Part shown: positions 55,544 to 63,947 of the stretch, piece after piece
Position numbering within the stretch: position 1 is the stretch's first letter
How the letters are laid out: every line of letters starts with the position of its first letter
Assembly: GCF_009928485.1 (NCBI RefSeq)
Contig: NZ_JAABNP010000025.1
Location: 29,681-93,680 of the forward strand
Source: Clostridium sp. C2-6-12
Lineage (GTDB): Bacteria; Bacillota; Clostridia; Clostridiales; Clostridiaceae
Length of the DNA stretch: 64,000 bases
Direction of reading: 5' to 3'
Notes under the pieces: model-generated
Databases searched by the model: none
Told to the model about the DNA's origin: nothing
The model's input: the letters and a program-made list of their open reading frames with translations, nothing else
Position numbers and translations under genes: made by a program

Positions 55544-57739
55544 CTATGTCATATTATTAGGATTAATATCTATACTAACCCTTATTTCATTATATACACT
55601 CTTATTTAATAGATAAAGTGTATCTTTTACTTTTTCGCTAAAATCATCATCAAAATTTCCTTTTATGATAATCTGCCATCTATAATTATCCTTTAATTTT
55701 GTAATAATACACGGAACTGGACCTAATATTGTTAGTCCTTCCACTATTAATTTTTTCAAATTAACTTCCAAATTATACATGAATTTTTTTAGTTTTTCTT
55801 CAAATTTTGAAGATCCATTAATTAATAATATTTTACCAAAAGGAGGATTACCCATCAACCTTCTAATTCTTATTTCTTCCTTAAATAAACCTTCATAATC
55901 TTCTTCTCTAGCATATTTTAAGCTGTAATGGTCTGGAGTATAACTTTGAACAATCACTGTTCCTTCCTCTTCACCTCTACCTGCTCTTCCTGCAACCTGA
56001 GTTATTATCTGATAAGTCCTTTCAGCAGCTCTGTAATCTGGCAGATTAAGAGACATATCTGCTGCTAAAACACCTACTAATGTAACATCTTTAAAATCAA
56101 GTCCCTTTGAAACCATTTGAGTTCCTATTAAAATGTCTGCTTCTCCATTTTTAAAAGAATTATAAATGGACTCATGGGAATTTTTATGTCTTGTAGTATC
56201 CACATCCATCCTTAATACTCTTGCCTTTGGAAAATACTTTTTTACTTCTAATTCAACTCTTTCAGTTCCCGCTCCAAAAAATTTAACATATTTACTGTTA
56301 CATTTTGGGCATTCTTTTCTTACTTTTTCAGCTCTACCACAATAATGACAAATTAGATATCCATTTTTGTGATATGTCATTGAAACATCACATTCAGGAC
56401 ATTTAAATACATAACCGCAGCTTCTGCATGATATAAACGTAGAGTAGCCTCTTCTGTTTAAAAACAAAATCACTTGCTTTTTATTGTTTAAAGTTGTTTC
56501 AATTTGTTCATAAAGCTTTTTACTAAATAGAGAAAGATTTTTATTCTTTAATTCCTGTCGCATATCTACGATTTGCATTTCAGGCATCTTTTTACCATTA
56601 ACCCTCTTAAGCATTTCAATCAAAGTATATTCTTCCTTAAGAGCCTTATAATAGCTTTCAATACTAGGTGTTGCTGAGCCCAAAACCAATTTGCACTTTT
56701 TAATTTGGCACAAAAATTCACTTACTTCTCTTGTATGGTACTTAGGGTTATGCTCTGACTTATATGTATTTTCATGTTCTTCATCAATAATAATAAGTCC
56801 AAGATTTTGAAGTGGTAAAAATAACGCACTCCTTGCACCTATTACTAATTTAGCCTTACCTTCTTTTACTCTATACCATTCATCAAATCTTTCCCCATCA
56901 TTTAATCTACTATGAAACAAGGCTACATCTTCGCCAAATCTACCTTTAAATCTTTCAATCATCTGTGGTGTCAATGAAATTTCAGGAACCAAAACAATAG
57001 CACTTTTACCTTGATTTAATATTTCTTCAACCAATCTCATATATACTTCTGTTTTTCCTGACCCTGTCACACCTTTTACAAGAAATTTTAACTGTTTACT
57101 TTTTAATATTGTATTCAAGCAATTTTCTTGCTCTTCAGTTAATAATTTACTATGATCATTTTCATAACTACGTGTATTGTATCTATAAACAACCTGATCT
57201 TCCACTTTTAAAACTTCTTTTTCTATAAGCTTATTTAATGTATATAAAGAAAATTCCCCATTATTAGTTATTTCAGTTTTTGTATATATTCCATTATTAT
57301 TTAATATAAAGTTATATAACCTTATATAATTTTCTTTTTTTAACTCTTCTGTATTAATTTCTTGATTGATATAGATTACTTTCTTTTTTTTATTTTTCAA
57401 ACCTTTCATAATACCAACTGGAATCATAAGTCGAACAGCATCAATATATTTACAAAGATATTTCTGCCTTAAGAAATTAATCATCTTAATATCATCCTCG
57501 GTTAAAATAGCTTCATCATCACACAAACTAATAATATCTTTAACTTTATAATTGAAATTTACAGATTGATCATCAAGTAATGAATATACAAAGCCTTCAA
57601 TAGGCTTATTTCTTTGACCAAAGGGAACCTTAACTCTAAAACCTATATCTATTTTTTCAATAAGTTCATAAGGTACTTTGTATGTAAATGGTCTATCTAT
57701 TTCCACAGCGTCATTATTTAAAATTATTTCAGCATACAT
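55544..57739 (-). CDS. priA: Primosomal protein N' (PriA helicase)
   Basis: PriA restarts stalled replication forks. The 731-aa protein has the N-terminal 3'-DNA-binding domain, Walker A GVTGSGKTEVYMRL, the DEEH box (DEEHENTYK), GSATPSIESYY, a cysteine-rich insert with several CxxC pairs (CRSCGYVFKCPECD, CHYCGRAEKVRKECPKC) and AGRAGRGEEEG (motif VI). It follows the coaBC terminator, so it has its own promoter in the ~75-bp gap or within coaBC. Confidence 0.97.
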   Translation of the reverse strand: MYAEIILNNDAVEIDRPFTYKVPYELIEKIDIGFRVKVPFGQRNKPIEGFVYSLLDDQSVNFNYKVKDIISLCDDEAILTEDDIKMINFLRQKYLCKYIDAVRLMIPVGIMKGLKNKKKKVIYINQEINTEELKKENYIRLYNFILNNNGIYTKTEITNNGEFSLYTLNKLIEKEVLKVEDQVVYRYNTRSYENDHSKLLTEEQENCLNTILKSKQLKFLVKGVTGSGKTEVYMRLVEEILNQGKSAIVLVPEISLTPQMIERFKGRFGEDVALFHSRLNDGERFDEWYRVKEGKAKLVIGARSALFLPLQNLGLIIIDEEHENTYKSEHNPKYHTREVSEFLCQIKKCKLVLGSATPSIESYYKALKEEYTLIEMLKRVNGKKMPEMQIVDMRQELKNKNLSLFSKKLYEQIETTLNNKKQVILFLNRRGYSTFISCRSCGYVFKCPECDVSMTYHKNGYLICHYCGRAEKVRKECPKCNSKYVKFFGAGTERVELEVKKYFPKARVLRMDVDTTRHKNSHESIYNSFKNGEADILIGTQMVSKGLDFKDVTLVGVLAADMSLNLPDYRAAERTYQIITQVAGRAGRGEEEGTVIVQSYTPDHYSLKYAREEDYEGLFKEEIRIRRLMGNPPFGKILLINGSSKFEEKLKKFMYNLEVNLKKLIVEGLTILGPVPCIITKLKDNYRWQIIIKGNFDDDFSEKVKDTLYLLNKSVYNEIRVSIDINPNNMT

Positions 57740-57799
57740 AATATTTACACTACCACCTTACGCCCAAATTAATCATTTTCATAAAAACCTCATATAGTA

Positions 57800-57828
57800 A
57801 TAAAGAAGCGCAAAATTCTAGCGCTTCT
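57800..57828 (-). terminator. Rho-independent terminator at the coaBC 3' end
   Basis: An 8-bp GC-rich stem AGAAGCGC/GCGCTTCT (57804-57811 with 57821-57828) followed by TTTATTA on the minus strand. The coaBC stop lies in the loop. Confidence 0.85.
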
Positions 57829-58999
57829 CAAGTATGATATCAAATAAATTACCTGCAATTTTTTCTTTACTCATCTTATCTAAGTACATTTCTTTATCCT
57901 TAGATAAAATTACTACTCTATTGTCCTCTGATGCAAAACCTGTATCTACTGCAGTTATATCATTTGCTACAATATAATCTAAATTCTTTCTTTGAAGCTT
58001 AAGTCTAGCATTTTCTATCAAATTCTGACTTTCTGCTGCAAAGCCAACTAAAATTTGCTTTTCTTTTCTATTCCCTAGTTCCATTAAAATATCATTATCC
58101 CTAACAAATTCAATGCTCAAATCACCTTCACCTTTTTTTATCTTTTGATCACTGTAATTTTTAGGTTTATAATCAGCAACAGCTGCCGACTTAATTACTA
58201 TATCAGCATGCTCAAATTGCTTTATAACTTCACTTTTCATTTCTTCATTGGTTGAGACTTTAATAACATTAATATTTCTAGGAACCTCTATATTAGTTGG
58301 TCCTGTTATTAATGTTACATTAGCACCTCTATTTCTTGCTTCTTTTGCAATTGCATATCCCATTTTACCTGTTGATCTATTTGTAATAAATCGTACTGGA
58401 TCAATTTGAGCAATTGTAGGTCCTGCTGTTACAACAACATTTTTATTTAACAAATCTTTTTTTTCATTAAGTTCCATTAAAACTCTGTCTACTATAACAT
58501 TTGGACTTTCAAATTTTCCTGCCCCAGTTGTTCCACAAGCCATTCTTCCTTCAATTGGATTTATAAATTCATATCCAAAAGACTTAAGTTTTTTTATATT
58601 GTCTTGAACTATAGGATTTTCATACATATTGGTATTCATAGCAGGCGCAAAAATAACCTTAGCCTTAGTTGCCATTATTGTAGTAGATAACATATCATCT
58701 GCAATACCATTAGCCACTTTTCCTATTATATTAGCTGTAGCTGGTGCTACTAAAAGCACATCTGCTTTTTGTGCTAAACTTATATGTTGAATTTCCCATG
58801 CCCTTGGTTCTGCAAACATATCACAGATAACCATATTTTGACTTAAGGATTGAAATGATAGTGGAGTGACAAATTCAGTAGCTGACTTTGTCATAATAAC
58901 ATCAACATTAATGTTTTGCTTTACGAGTAAACTTACAATTTCTAAAGCTTTATATGCAGCAATTCCTCCACTTACTCCTAATACTACATTTTTTTTCAT
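57818..58999 (-). CDS. coaBC: Bifunctional phosphopantothenoylcysteine decarboxylase/synthase CoaBC
   Basis: CoaBC makes 4'-phosphopantetheine from phosphopantothenate, cysteine and CTP. The 393-aa protein has the flavoprotein CoaC half (GVSGGIAAYKALEI, APAMNTNMYENP, ACGTTGAGKF) and the CoaB half (GPTIAQIDPVRFITNRSTGK, SAAVADYKP). It lies 1 bp after rpoZ and near coaD at 39.6 kb. It ends the yicC-remA-gmk-rpoZ-coaBC unit. Confidence 0.97.
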   Translation of the reverse strand: MKKNVVLGVSGGIAAYKALEIVSLLVKQNINVDVIMTKSATEFVTPLSFQSLSQNMVICDMFAEPRAWEIQHISLAQKADVLLVAPATANIIGKVANGIADDMLSTTIMATKAKVIFAPAMNTNMYENPIVQDNIKKLKSFGYEFINPIEGRMACGTTGAGKFESPNVIVDRVLMELNEKKDLLNKNVVVTAGPTIAQIDPVRFITNRSTGKMGYAIAKEARNRGANVTLITGPTNIEVPRNINVIKVSTNEEMKSEVIKQFEHADIVIKSAAVADYKPKNYSDQKIKKGEGDLSIEFVRDNDILMELGNRKEKQILVGFAAESQNLIENARLKLQRKNLDYIVANDITAVDTGFASEDNRVVILSKDKEMYLDKMSKEKIAGNLFDIILEKR

Positions 59000-59000
59000 C

Positions 59001-59222
59001 TTATTTATGACCTTCTTTTACAACAATATCATATTCAAGTGCATCTTGATCTATTTCATTAATTGCAAGTGTTAAAGGTTTCTTTGAGTTCATAGAAATC
59101 TTTGGACTAGAACCGTCAATTATTTGTCTTGCTCTTTTTGATGATAATATTACTAAAGAATATCTATCCTTTGTCTTTTCTAATAAATCTACTACTGATG
59201 GATTAATCATAGAGTTGTTCAT
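59001..59222 (-). CDS. rpoZ: RNA polymerase omega subunit
   Basis: The omega subunit helps assemble RNA polymerase. The 73-aa protein has NPSVVDLLEKTKDRYSLVIL and SSKRARQIIDG, the usual N-terminal motifs. The ATG at 59222 has SD GGAGGG nine bases away and overlaps the gmk end by 20 bp, so coupled. Confidence 0.95.
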   Translation of the reverse strand: MNNSMINPSVVDLLEKTKDRYSLVILSSKRARQIIDGSSPKISMNSKKPLTLAINEIDQDALEYDIVVKEGHK

Positions 59223-59841
59223 GTATAATACCCTCCTTAGAATCTAATATACTTTCTTTTATTCTATCTACTCTGCATTTTTCGGCAGCTATTATAGCTT
59301 CTAGTTTTTGAACAGCAATATCTACTGTATCATTAACTACAGCATAATTATATTTAGAAATATAATTTATTTCTTTATATGCAGATTTGAATCTTTTCAT
59401 TAAAGACTCAGGCGTTTCACTGCCTCTTTTTATGATTCTTTGTTTTAACTCCTCCATAGATGGTGGAAGTATAAAAATAAATACGCCTTCTTCTGTATTT
59501 TCTTTAACCTTTAGGGCCCCTTGTATATCTATTTCTAAAATAACATCTTTCCCACTTTCTAATATTTCTTCAACATTAGACTTAGGTGTGCCGTAGAAAT
59601 TATCATATACTTCAGCATATTCAAGAAAATCATTATGAGCTATTTTTTCTTTAAATTTTTCTTTTGATGTGAAGTAATAATTAACACCTTCAACTTCACC
59701 AGCTCTAGGAGCTCTTGTAGTTGCAGAAACAGATAAAGCTACATTATTATTTCTTTCTAGAAAACTTTTGCAAATCGTACCTTTTCCTGCCCCTGAAGGC
59801 CCTGATATAATTATTAGTAATCCTCTCCCTTTATTATTCAT
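59203..59841 (-). CDS. gmk: Guanylate kinase
   Basis: Gmk phosphorylates GMP to GDP. The 212-aa protein has ISGPSGAGKGTICKSF (P-loop), SVSATTRAPRAGEVEGVNYYF and LEIDIQGALKVKE. It shares one base with the remA stop (TAATG) and overlaps rpoZ by 20 bp. Confidence 0.97.
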   Translation of the reverse strand: MNNKGRGLLIIISGPSGAGKGTICKSFLERNNNVALSVSATTRAPRAGEVEGVNYYFTSKEKFKEKIAHNDFLEYAEVYDNFYGTPKSNVEEILESGKDVILEIDIQGALKVKENTEEGVFIFILPPSMEELKQRIIKRGSETPESLMKRFKSAYKEINYISKYNYAVVNDTVDIAVQKLEAIIAAEKCRVDRIKESILDSKEGIIHEQLYD

Positions 59842-60113
59842 TATTCATCAACCTCGTCAACAGATACATCATCTTTTGTAGCCAATCTATGAGCTACTGT
59901 TTCAGGTTGAACTGCTGATAATATAACATGATCACTATCTGTTATTATAACCGCTCTTGTTCTTCTTCCATAAGTAGCATCAATTAGCATCCCTCTATCT
60001 CTAGCTTCTTGAATAATTCTTTTAATAGGTGCTGATTCTGGACTTACAATTGCAACTAGTCTGTTAGCAGAAACTATATTCCCAAAACCTATGTTTATTA
60101 ACTTGATTCCCAT
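59841..60113 (-). CDS. remA: RemA family (DUF370) DNA-binding regulator
   Basis: RemA is a DNA-bending regulator of biofilm genes in B. subtilis. The 90-aa protein starts [20 protein letters not shown] and has [18 protein letters not shown] and [21 protein letters not shown], typical of the family. It is 14 bp after yicC and one base before gmk. In clostridia the regulon is not known. Confidence 0.94.
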   Translation of the reverse strand: MGIKLINIGFGNIVSANRLVAIVSPESAPIKRIIQEARDRGMLIDATYGRRTRAVIITDSDHVILSAVQPETVAHRLATKDDVSVDEVDE

Positions 60114-60127
60114 TTTATTCCTCCTAA

Positions 60128-61009
60128 TTATTCAATATTTTGAACTTGCTCTCTAATTTTTTCTATTGTATTTTTAATTTCTATTACTTTATTAGTCATA
60201 CTTATATCTGTTGACTTAGATGCAATGGTATTTGCTTCTCTATTAATTTCCTGAATTATGAAATCTAATTTTCTACCAATTGGTTCTTCTAAATCTAAAG
60301 TACTTTTTATTTGGCTTAAGTGACTTCTAAGTCTTGTTATTTCTTCATCTACAGCTGCTTTGTCTGAAAGAATTGCTACTTCAAGAGCTATTCTGCTTTC
60401 ATCAATATCAACGCCTGATAATAACTCACTTAATCTTTCCTCAAGTTTCTTTTTATAGTTTTTAGGAATAATATCTGACAATTTTTCAATTTCTTCAACA
60501 TATGTTTCTATCATTTGAACCTTTGATAAAATATCTTCCTTTAATTTTTCCCCTTCTTTTATCCTCATTCCATCCATTAAGTCAAGAGCTGATTCAATAA
60601 GTGGCGAAATTTCCTTTAACATGTTATCTAGATTTTCTTCTGGTTCTTCCAAGGTAATTACATCAGGTAATCTTGCTATTCTTGTTGTAGATATATCATC
60701 TATAACATATAATTCATCACGAATTTGTCTTAAACAGTCATAATACTCCTTGGCTAACTCCATATTTAATTTTGGTTTTCCAGCACTGTTTCCATAATTT
60801 TTATAATTTATAAAAACATCTACTTTCCCTCTATTTAACCTTTTACTGATTATATTCCTTATCTTCTCTTCTAAAGCAAGCATAATCCTAGGCATTCTAA
60901 TATTTACATCCAAATATCTATGATTTACACTCTTCATTTCTACAGAAAAGCTTAAATCTCTACCTTCTTCGCTTTGAGCCCTACCGAAGCTAGTCATACT
61001 CTTTATCAA
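60128..61009 (-). CDS. yicC: YicC/YloC family endoribonuclease-like protein
   Basis: YicC proteins form a family of RNA-binding endoribonucleases. The start is a TTG at 61009 with a strong SD GGAGGTG five bases upstream, giving 293 aa beginning (M/L)[10 protein letters not shown], the family start; the longer frame from an upstream ATG is rejected. Other landmarks are [19 protein letters not shown] and the C-terminal [19 protein letters not shown]. It is the first gene of yicC-remA-gmk-rpoZ-coaBC, the same order as B. subtilis yloC-remA-gmk-rpoZ-coaBC. Confidence 0.94.
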   Translation of the reverse strand: MIKSMTSFGRAQSEEGRDLSFSVEMKSVNHRYLDVNIRMPRIMLALEEKIRNIISKRLNRGKVDVFINYKNYGNSAGKPKLNMELAKEYYDCLRQIRDELYVIDDISTTRIARLPDVITLEEPEENLDNMLKEISPLIESALDLMDGMRIKEGEKLKEDILSKVQMIETYVEEIEKLSDIIPKNYKKKLEERLSELLSGVDIDESRIALEVAILSDKAAVDEEITRLRSHLSQIKSTLDLEEPIGRKLDFIIQEINREANTIASKSTDISMTNKVIEIKNTIEKIREQVQNIE

Positions 61010-61022
61010 TTTTACACCTCCT

Positions 61023-61080
61023 TTAAGTGAGATAAGTGAGAGTCCAAATCTATCATTTGGTTCCTCGAACTTAGTTAATT
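61023..61080 (+). repeat. Dispersed intergenic repeat, family 2, copy 2
   Basis: The plus strand reads GATAAGTGAGAGTCCAAATC, then a hairpin CCAAAT/ATTTGG, then CTCGAACTTAG, matching the minus strand at 8431-8486 apart from scattered bases. Confidence 0.75.
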
Positions 61081-61097
61081 TGCGCATGCAAATTAAC
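61074..61097. promoter_or_regulatory. 24-bp palindrome in the yicC leader
   Basis: GTTAATTTGC and GCAAATTAAC are exact inverted copies (61074-61083 and 61088-61097) around GCAT. It lies downstream of the yicC -10 (61119-61124), suitable for an operator or an mRNA hairpin. Confidence 0.5.
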
Positions 61098-61118
61098 TTC
61101 CTTATAACATATTAATCA

Positions 61119-61148
61119 ATAATATATCAACTCAATATACAGTGTCAA
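61119..61148 (-). promoter_or_regulatory. Sigma-A type promoter for the yicC operon
   Basis: Minus-strand TTGACA (61143-61148), 18-bp spacer, TATTAT (61119-61124). A second overlapping pair (TTGATA...TATAAG) lies slightly downstream. Confidence 0.65.
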
Positions 61149-61266
61149 CACTTTGTTCACAAATTATTAACATTTACAAACAAATAAATTATCAACTCCC
61201 ATAATAAATTATTAATGCATTCTTTTATCAAATGCCATAGAATTATCTCTCTTATATCATTACATC

Positions 61267-61314
61267 AAAAAAAGAATTACTTAACAACCATCTAGACTGA
61301 TTGTTAAGTAATCC
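61267..61314 (-). terminator. Strong Rho-independent terminator after the structured segment
   Basis: A 14-bp stem (GAATTACTTAACAA at 61274-61287 with 61301-61314, one G-U pair) is followed by seven T on the minus strand. It ends the transcript coming from the PBECR gene or from the structured segment. Confidence 0.9.
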
Positions 61315-61326
61315 CTTATATTGGAT

Positions 61327-61410
61327 CTTATTTTTTGGCAGGGCGGCGTATCCTGCATCTCTGATTACTAGGTTTAGCGCGTGAGGAGCCTTTCTCACCT
61401 CAAAAATAAG
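61327..61410 (-). ncRNA. Candidate structured RNA or 3' UTR element, class unknown
   Basis: On the minus strand an 84-base segment is closed by a 9-bp stem CTTATTTTT/AAAAATAAG (61402-61410 with 61327-61335). Inside are a GTGAG/CTCAC hairpin (61381-61398) and a GCAGG/CCTGC hairpin (61338-61342 with 61352-61356). Between them lies an unpaired stretch containing CTAAACCTAGTAATCAGAGA. The segment is visibly richer in GC than its surroundings and ends in the strong terminator at 61267-61314. It starts about 15 bases after the stop of the nuclease-like gene. A TATAAT (61424-61429, minus) could give it its own start. I did not recognise a riboswitch class. Confidence 0.5.
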
Positions 61411-61424
61411 TTTTCTAAAAAAAA

Positions 61425-61847
61425 TTATATACTCTTTTTTAATTCAGAATTTTCTACTTCTACTAATCTTCCTCTACATATTCTTGCATTCATTTTAGAA
61501 TGTGTTATAGGATACATGGTTGCAACAAAGATATATTCGTCTTCCAGATCAATTTCAAGCCCTAAAAGCAATATAATATTATCAATAGTTTTTATAAGTT
61601 CAATAGATCCTCCTGCTGTTCTACGATAATCTACCCCAACATATTCAGGATCTTTTATTATCTTTTCTATAATATCTATTATATTTTCTTTCATCTTTTT
61701 GGTGAATTGTCTTCCATGTCTTTTTTTAATATGGTTTATAACTCCAGGAGAGGCGTAAACTGTTCTCGGTAATTCAAGCTCTAAGAGCTCACTAATAGAG
61801 TTTTTTATTTTACCAACCTTCTTATAAGCCTTATACTCTTTTTTCAT
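61425..61847 (-). CDS. Small nuclease-like protein of the PBECR (Barnase-EndoU-ColicinE5/D-RelE-like) fold
   Basis: The 140-aa protein has a basic N-terminal helix (about 1-25) and a core with VYASPGVINHIKKRHG (His39, His44), KIIKDPEYVGVD, GGSIELIK (Ser81, Lys86), NIILLLGLEID, YIFVATMYPITHSKM (Thr110, Ser117) and RICRGRLVEV. This order fits the PBECR nuclease domains, usually found in phage MuF-type polyvalent proteins, but here as a stand-alone gene. SD GAGGGG precedes the ATG by five bases. No immunity gene or partner ORF is visible next to it; a structured segment follows. Toxin, RNase or a neutral housekeeping role are all possible. Confidence 0.65.
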   Translation of the reverse strand: MKKEYKAYKKVGKIKNSISELLELELPRTVYASPGVINHIKKRHGRQFTKKMKENIIDIIEKIIKDPEYVGVDYRRTAGGSIELIKTIDNIILLLGLEIDLEDEYIFVATMYPITHSKMNARICRGRLVEVENSELKKSI

Positions 61848-62032
61848 AGATACCCCTCATTTATATCCTTTTTATTATTATACCCCAAATTTATGTATTA
61901 TTCTACTTAGTTAACCATTAAACCTAAAAAAACTATTGATTATACTATACTTATATTAAACTATTTACAAATAAAATTCACTTTTAAATAGCGCTATATA
62001 TGTCATACATTTGACTAGCTTTTATAAGAATA

Positions 62033-62086
62033 AGGCATATAAAAACTAACAGATTTACACCTCAACCCATTCTTTTCCATATGCCT
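62033..62086 (-). terminator. Hairpin downstream of spoIVA (probable terminator)
   Basis: AGGCATAT and ATATGCCT (62033-62040 with 62079-62086) are exact inverted copies enclosing 38 bases, some of which are G-rich on the minus strand (GGGTTGAGGTG). It lies 26 bases after the spoIVA stop. The T-tract (TATTCTTAT) is weak. Confidence 0.4.
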
Positions 62087-62111
62087 AAAATTAAAACTTT
62101 TATTTATCTTC

Positions 62112-63590
62112 TTAGAGTATTATACATATTAATCCGCCATTACCCTCATTAATAATTTTTTGGAGAGTTTTTTGGATCTTTACTTGTACATCTTCTGGCA
62201 TTTTATATAGCTTATTCTGTAAGCCTTCTTTGACTAAAACCTCTAAAGATTTTCCAAACATGTTACTTTGCCAAAGAAGCGCTGGATCTGTTTCAAATTG
62301 ATCAAGAAGACCTTTAACTAATTCTTCTGACTCTTTTTCCGATCCCATTATAGGACTTATTTCTGTTTTTATATCACATTTTATGAAGTGAAGACTTGGC
62401 GCACTTGCTTTTAGTTTAACACCATACTTATTGCCTTGTTTAACAATTTCAGGTTCTTCAAATTTCATTTCTGCAAGCTGTGGAGCAACTAATCCATACC
62501 CATTTTCCTTCACATCTTCTAATGCATCCTTAACTTTATCATATTCAGTTTTAGCATAAGTTAATTCTTTTATTATACCAAGAAGATCACTTTCAGAGTT
62601 AACTTCTAAATCACATATTTCACTTAGAACTTTATAAAAAATCCCATCCTTTGGCTTCATGAATACTTTTGCCATTCCTTTTCCTAAGTCGACTTCCTTT
62701 ACTGCAGCAGTTCCCATAAAGTCTTCATTTTCATAGTCGTTCAAACAATATTTTATATCCCTTACTCTTGAAACATCTTGACTCATACTTTGAATTATGT
62801 TGAAAAAATCTTTTTTTAGCCAATGGTTGCATTCTAATTTTTCTAACCATTCAGGCATATCTATATTAATTTCTTTAATAGGAAATTCTTTAAGTACATG
62901 TTTAAATAAATCTTCAATATCTTGTTCCTCCATATTATAAACATCCATCACTTGTACTGTTACATTGTATTTATCTTCTAATTCTTTTTTTAAGATCTTT
63001 GTATCTTGAGAATTAGGTTTATTAGTATTAAGAACTACTATAAATGGTTTGTTTATGGTTTGCAGTTCATATATTACCCTTTCCTCTGCATCAACATAAT
63101 CAGCTCTATCTATACCTGTTATACTTCCATCTGTAGTAATTACAAGCCCTATTGTAGAATGATCCTTTATTACTTTTCTTGTTCCAATTTCAGCTGCATC
63201 CTCAAAAGGAATTTCATAATCATACCAAGGTGTATGAACCATTTTATTTTCTTCACCATCTAAATAACCAAGTGCTCCTTTTACTATATACCCTACACAA
63301 TCCACCATTCTAACCTTAAATTTAATTTCATCCCCCAAATTTATTTCCACGGCTTCATTAGGTACAAATTTAGGTTCTGTTGTGTGAATATTCTTTCCAG
63401 AACCACTTTGAGGCAATTCATCTTTTGCTCTTTCCTTTTTATAAGTATTATCAATTTTAGGTATTACCATAAGATCCATGAATTTTTTAATAAATGTAGA
63501 TTTCCCTGTTCTAACTGGACCTACAACACCTACATATATGTCCCCTTGAGTTCTATCAGCTATATCTTTGTATATGTTAAAATCCTCCAT
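62112..63590 (-). CDS. spoIVA: Stage IV sporulation protein A (SpoIVA ATPase)
   Basis: SpoIVA is the ATPase that polymerises into the basement layer of the spore coat, recruited by SpoVM. The ATG at 63590 has SD GGAGGG and yields 492 aa, exactly the usual length; the longer frame to 63656 is rejected. The start is MEDFNIYKDIADRTQGDIYV and the P-loop GPVRTGKS spans residues 24-31 with Lys30. The C-terminus GNGGLICIIL is typical of the SpoVM-interacting end. It is monocistronic here. Confidence 0.97.
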   Translation of the reverse strand: MEDFNIYKDIADRTQGDIYVGVVGPVRTGKSTFIKKFMDLMVIPKIDNTYKKERAKDELPQSGSGKNIHTTEPKFVPNEAVEINLGDEIKFKVRMVDCVGYIVKGALGYLDGEENKMVHTPWYDYEIPFEDAAEIGTRKVIKDHSTIGLVITTDGSITGIDRADYVDAEERVIYELQTINKPFIVVLNTNKPNSQDTKILKKELEDKYNVTVQVMDVYNMEEQDIEDLFKHVLKEFPIKEINIDMPEWLEKLECNHWLKKDFFNIIQSMSQDVSRVRDIKYCLNDYENEDFMGTAAVKEVDLGKGMAKVFMKPKDGIFYKVLSEICDLEVNSESDLLGIIKELTYAKTEYDKVKDALEDVKENGYGLVAPQLAEMKFEEPEIVKQGNKYGVKLKASAPSLHFIKCDIKTEISPIMGSEKESEELVKGLLDQFETDPALLWQSNMFGKSLEVLVKEGLQNKLYKMPEDVQVKIQKTLQKIINEGNGGLICIIL

Positions 63591-63649
63591 GTAATTCCCT
63601 CCTATATTCTTTTTACCAATATATATATATTCATGGAGGAGGTAAAATA

Positions 63650-63897
63650 TACACATATAAAAAAAGTGCGCAGCACAACCAAGAACTTAATTAAAAAAGC
63701 AGCTATGCTGCAACCAAAGAACTTAATTAACGAACTCCAATATGAAGCAATCCACCTATAACAAGAATAGCTATGCTACAATTCGAACTTCTCTGCAACC
63801 AAAGAACTTTTTTATAAACCTCTAATCACTATAATGCGATATAGAACTTATCAAGCACAACCAAGATCTTTTCACCTATAAAAAAACAGCTATCACT
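63650..63897 (-). repeat. Family 1 intergenic repeats, copies at 63.65-63.9 kb
   Basis: On the minus strand the modules AAGTTCTTGGTTGTGC (63650-63688), AAGTTCTTTGGTTGCAGC (63693-63724), a longer A-type copy (63755-63809, AAGTTCGAATTGTAGCATAG) and a degenerate copy (63845-63897, GATCTTGGTTGTGCTTGATA) follow one another. They match the blocks at 24.4 and 40.8-41.1 kb. Confidence 0.75.
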
Positions 63898-63947
63898 AAC
63901 TAACAACTCTTCATATGCACAAAAACATCAATACTTAAATCTTCCAA

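Larger units (their letters stand above)
61010..61424. other. Intergenic region yicC-PBECR gene (415 bp)
   Basis: The gap contains, from left, the second copy of repeat family 2 (61023-61080), a 24-bp palindrome (61074-61097), the yicC promoter (61119-61148), AT-rich sequence, a strong terminator (61267-61314) and a GC-rich structured segment (61327-61410). Confidence 0.75.

Noticed and set aside
61327..61400. Resemblance of CTAGTAATC in the structured segment to 16S rRNA
   Set aside because: Only nine bases and a loose context match; the rest of the segment does not follow 16S rRNA, so a ribosomal RNA fragment is not supported.
63006..63761. Plus-strand ORFs of 85 and 125 codons near the right end
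   Set aside because: They are antisense to spoIVA and the repeat block, with no SD and no recognisable domain.
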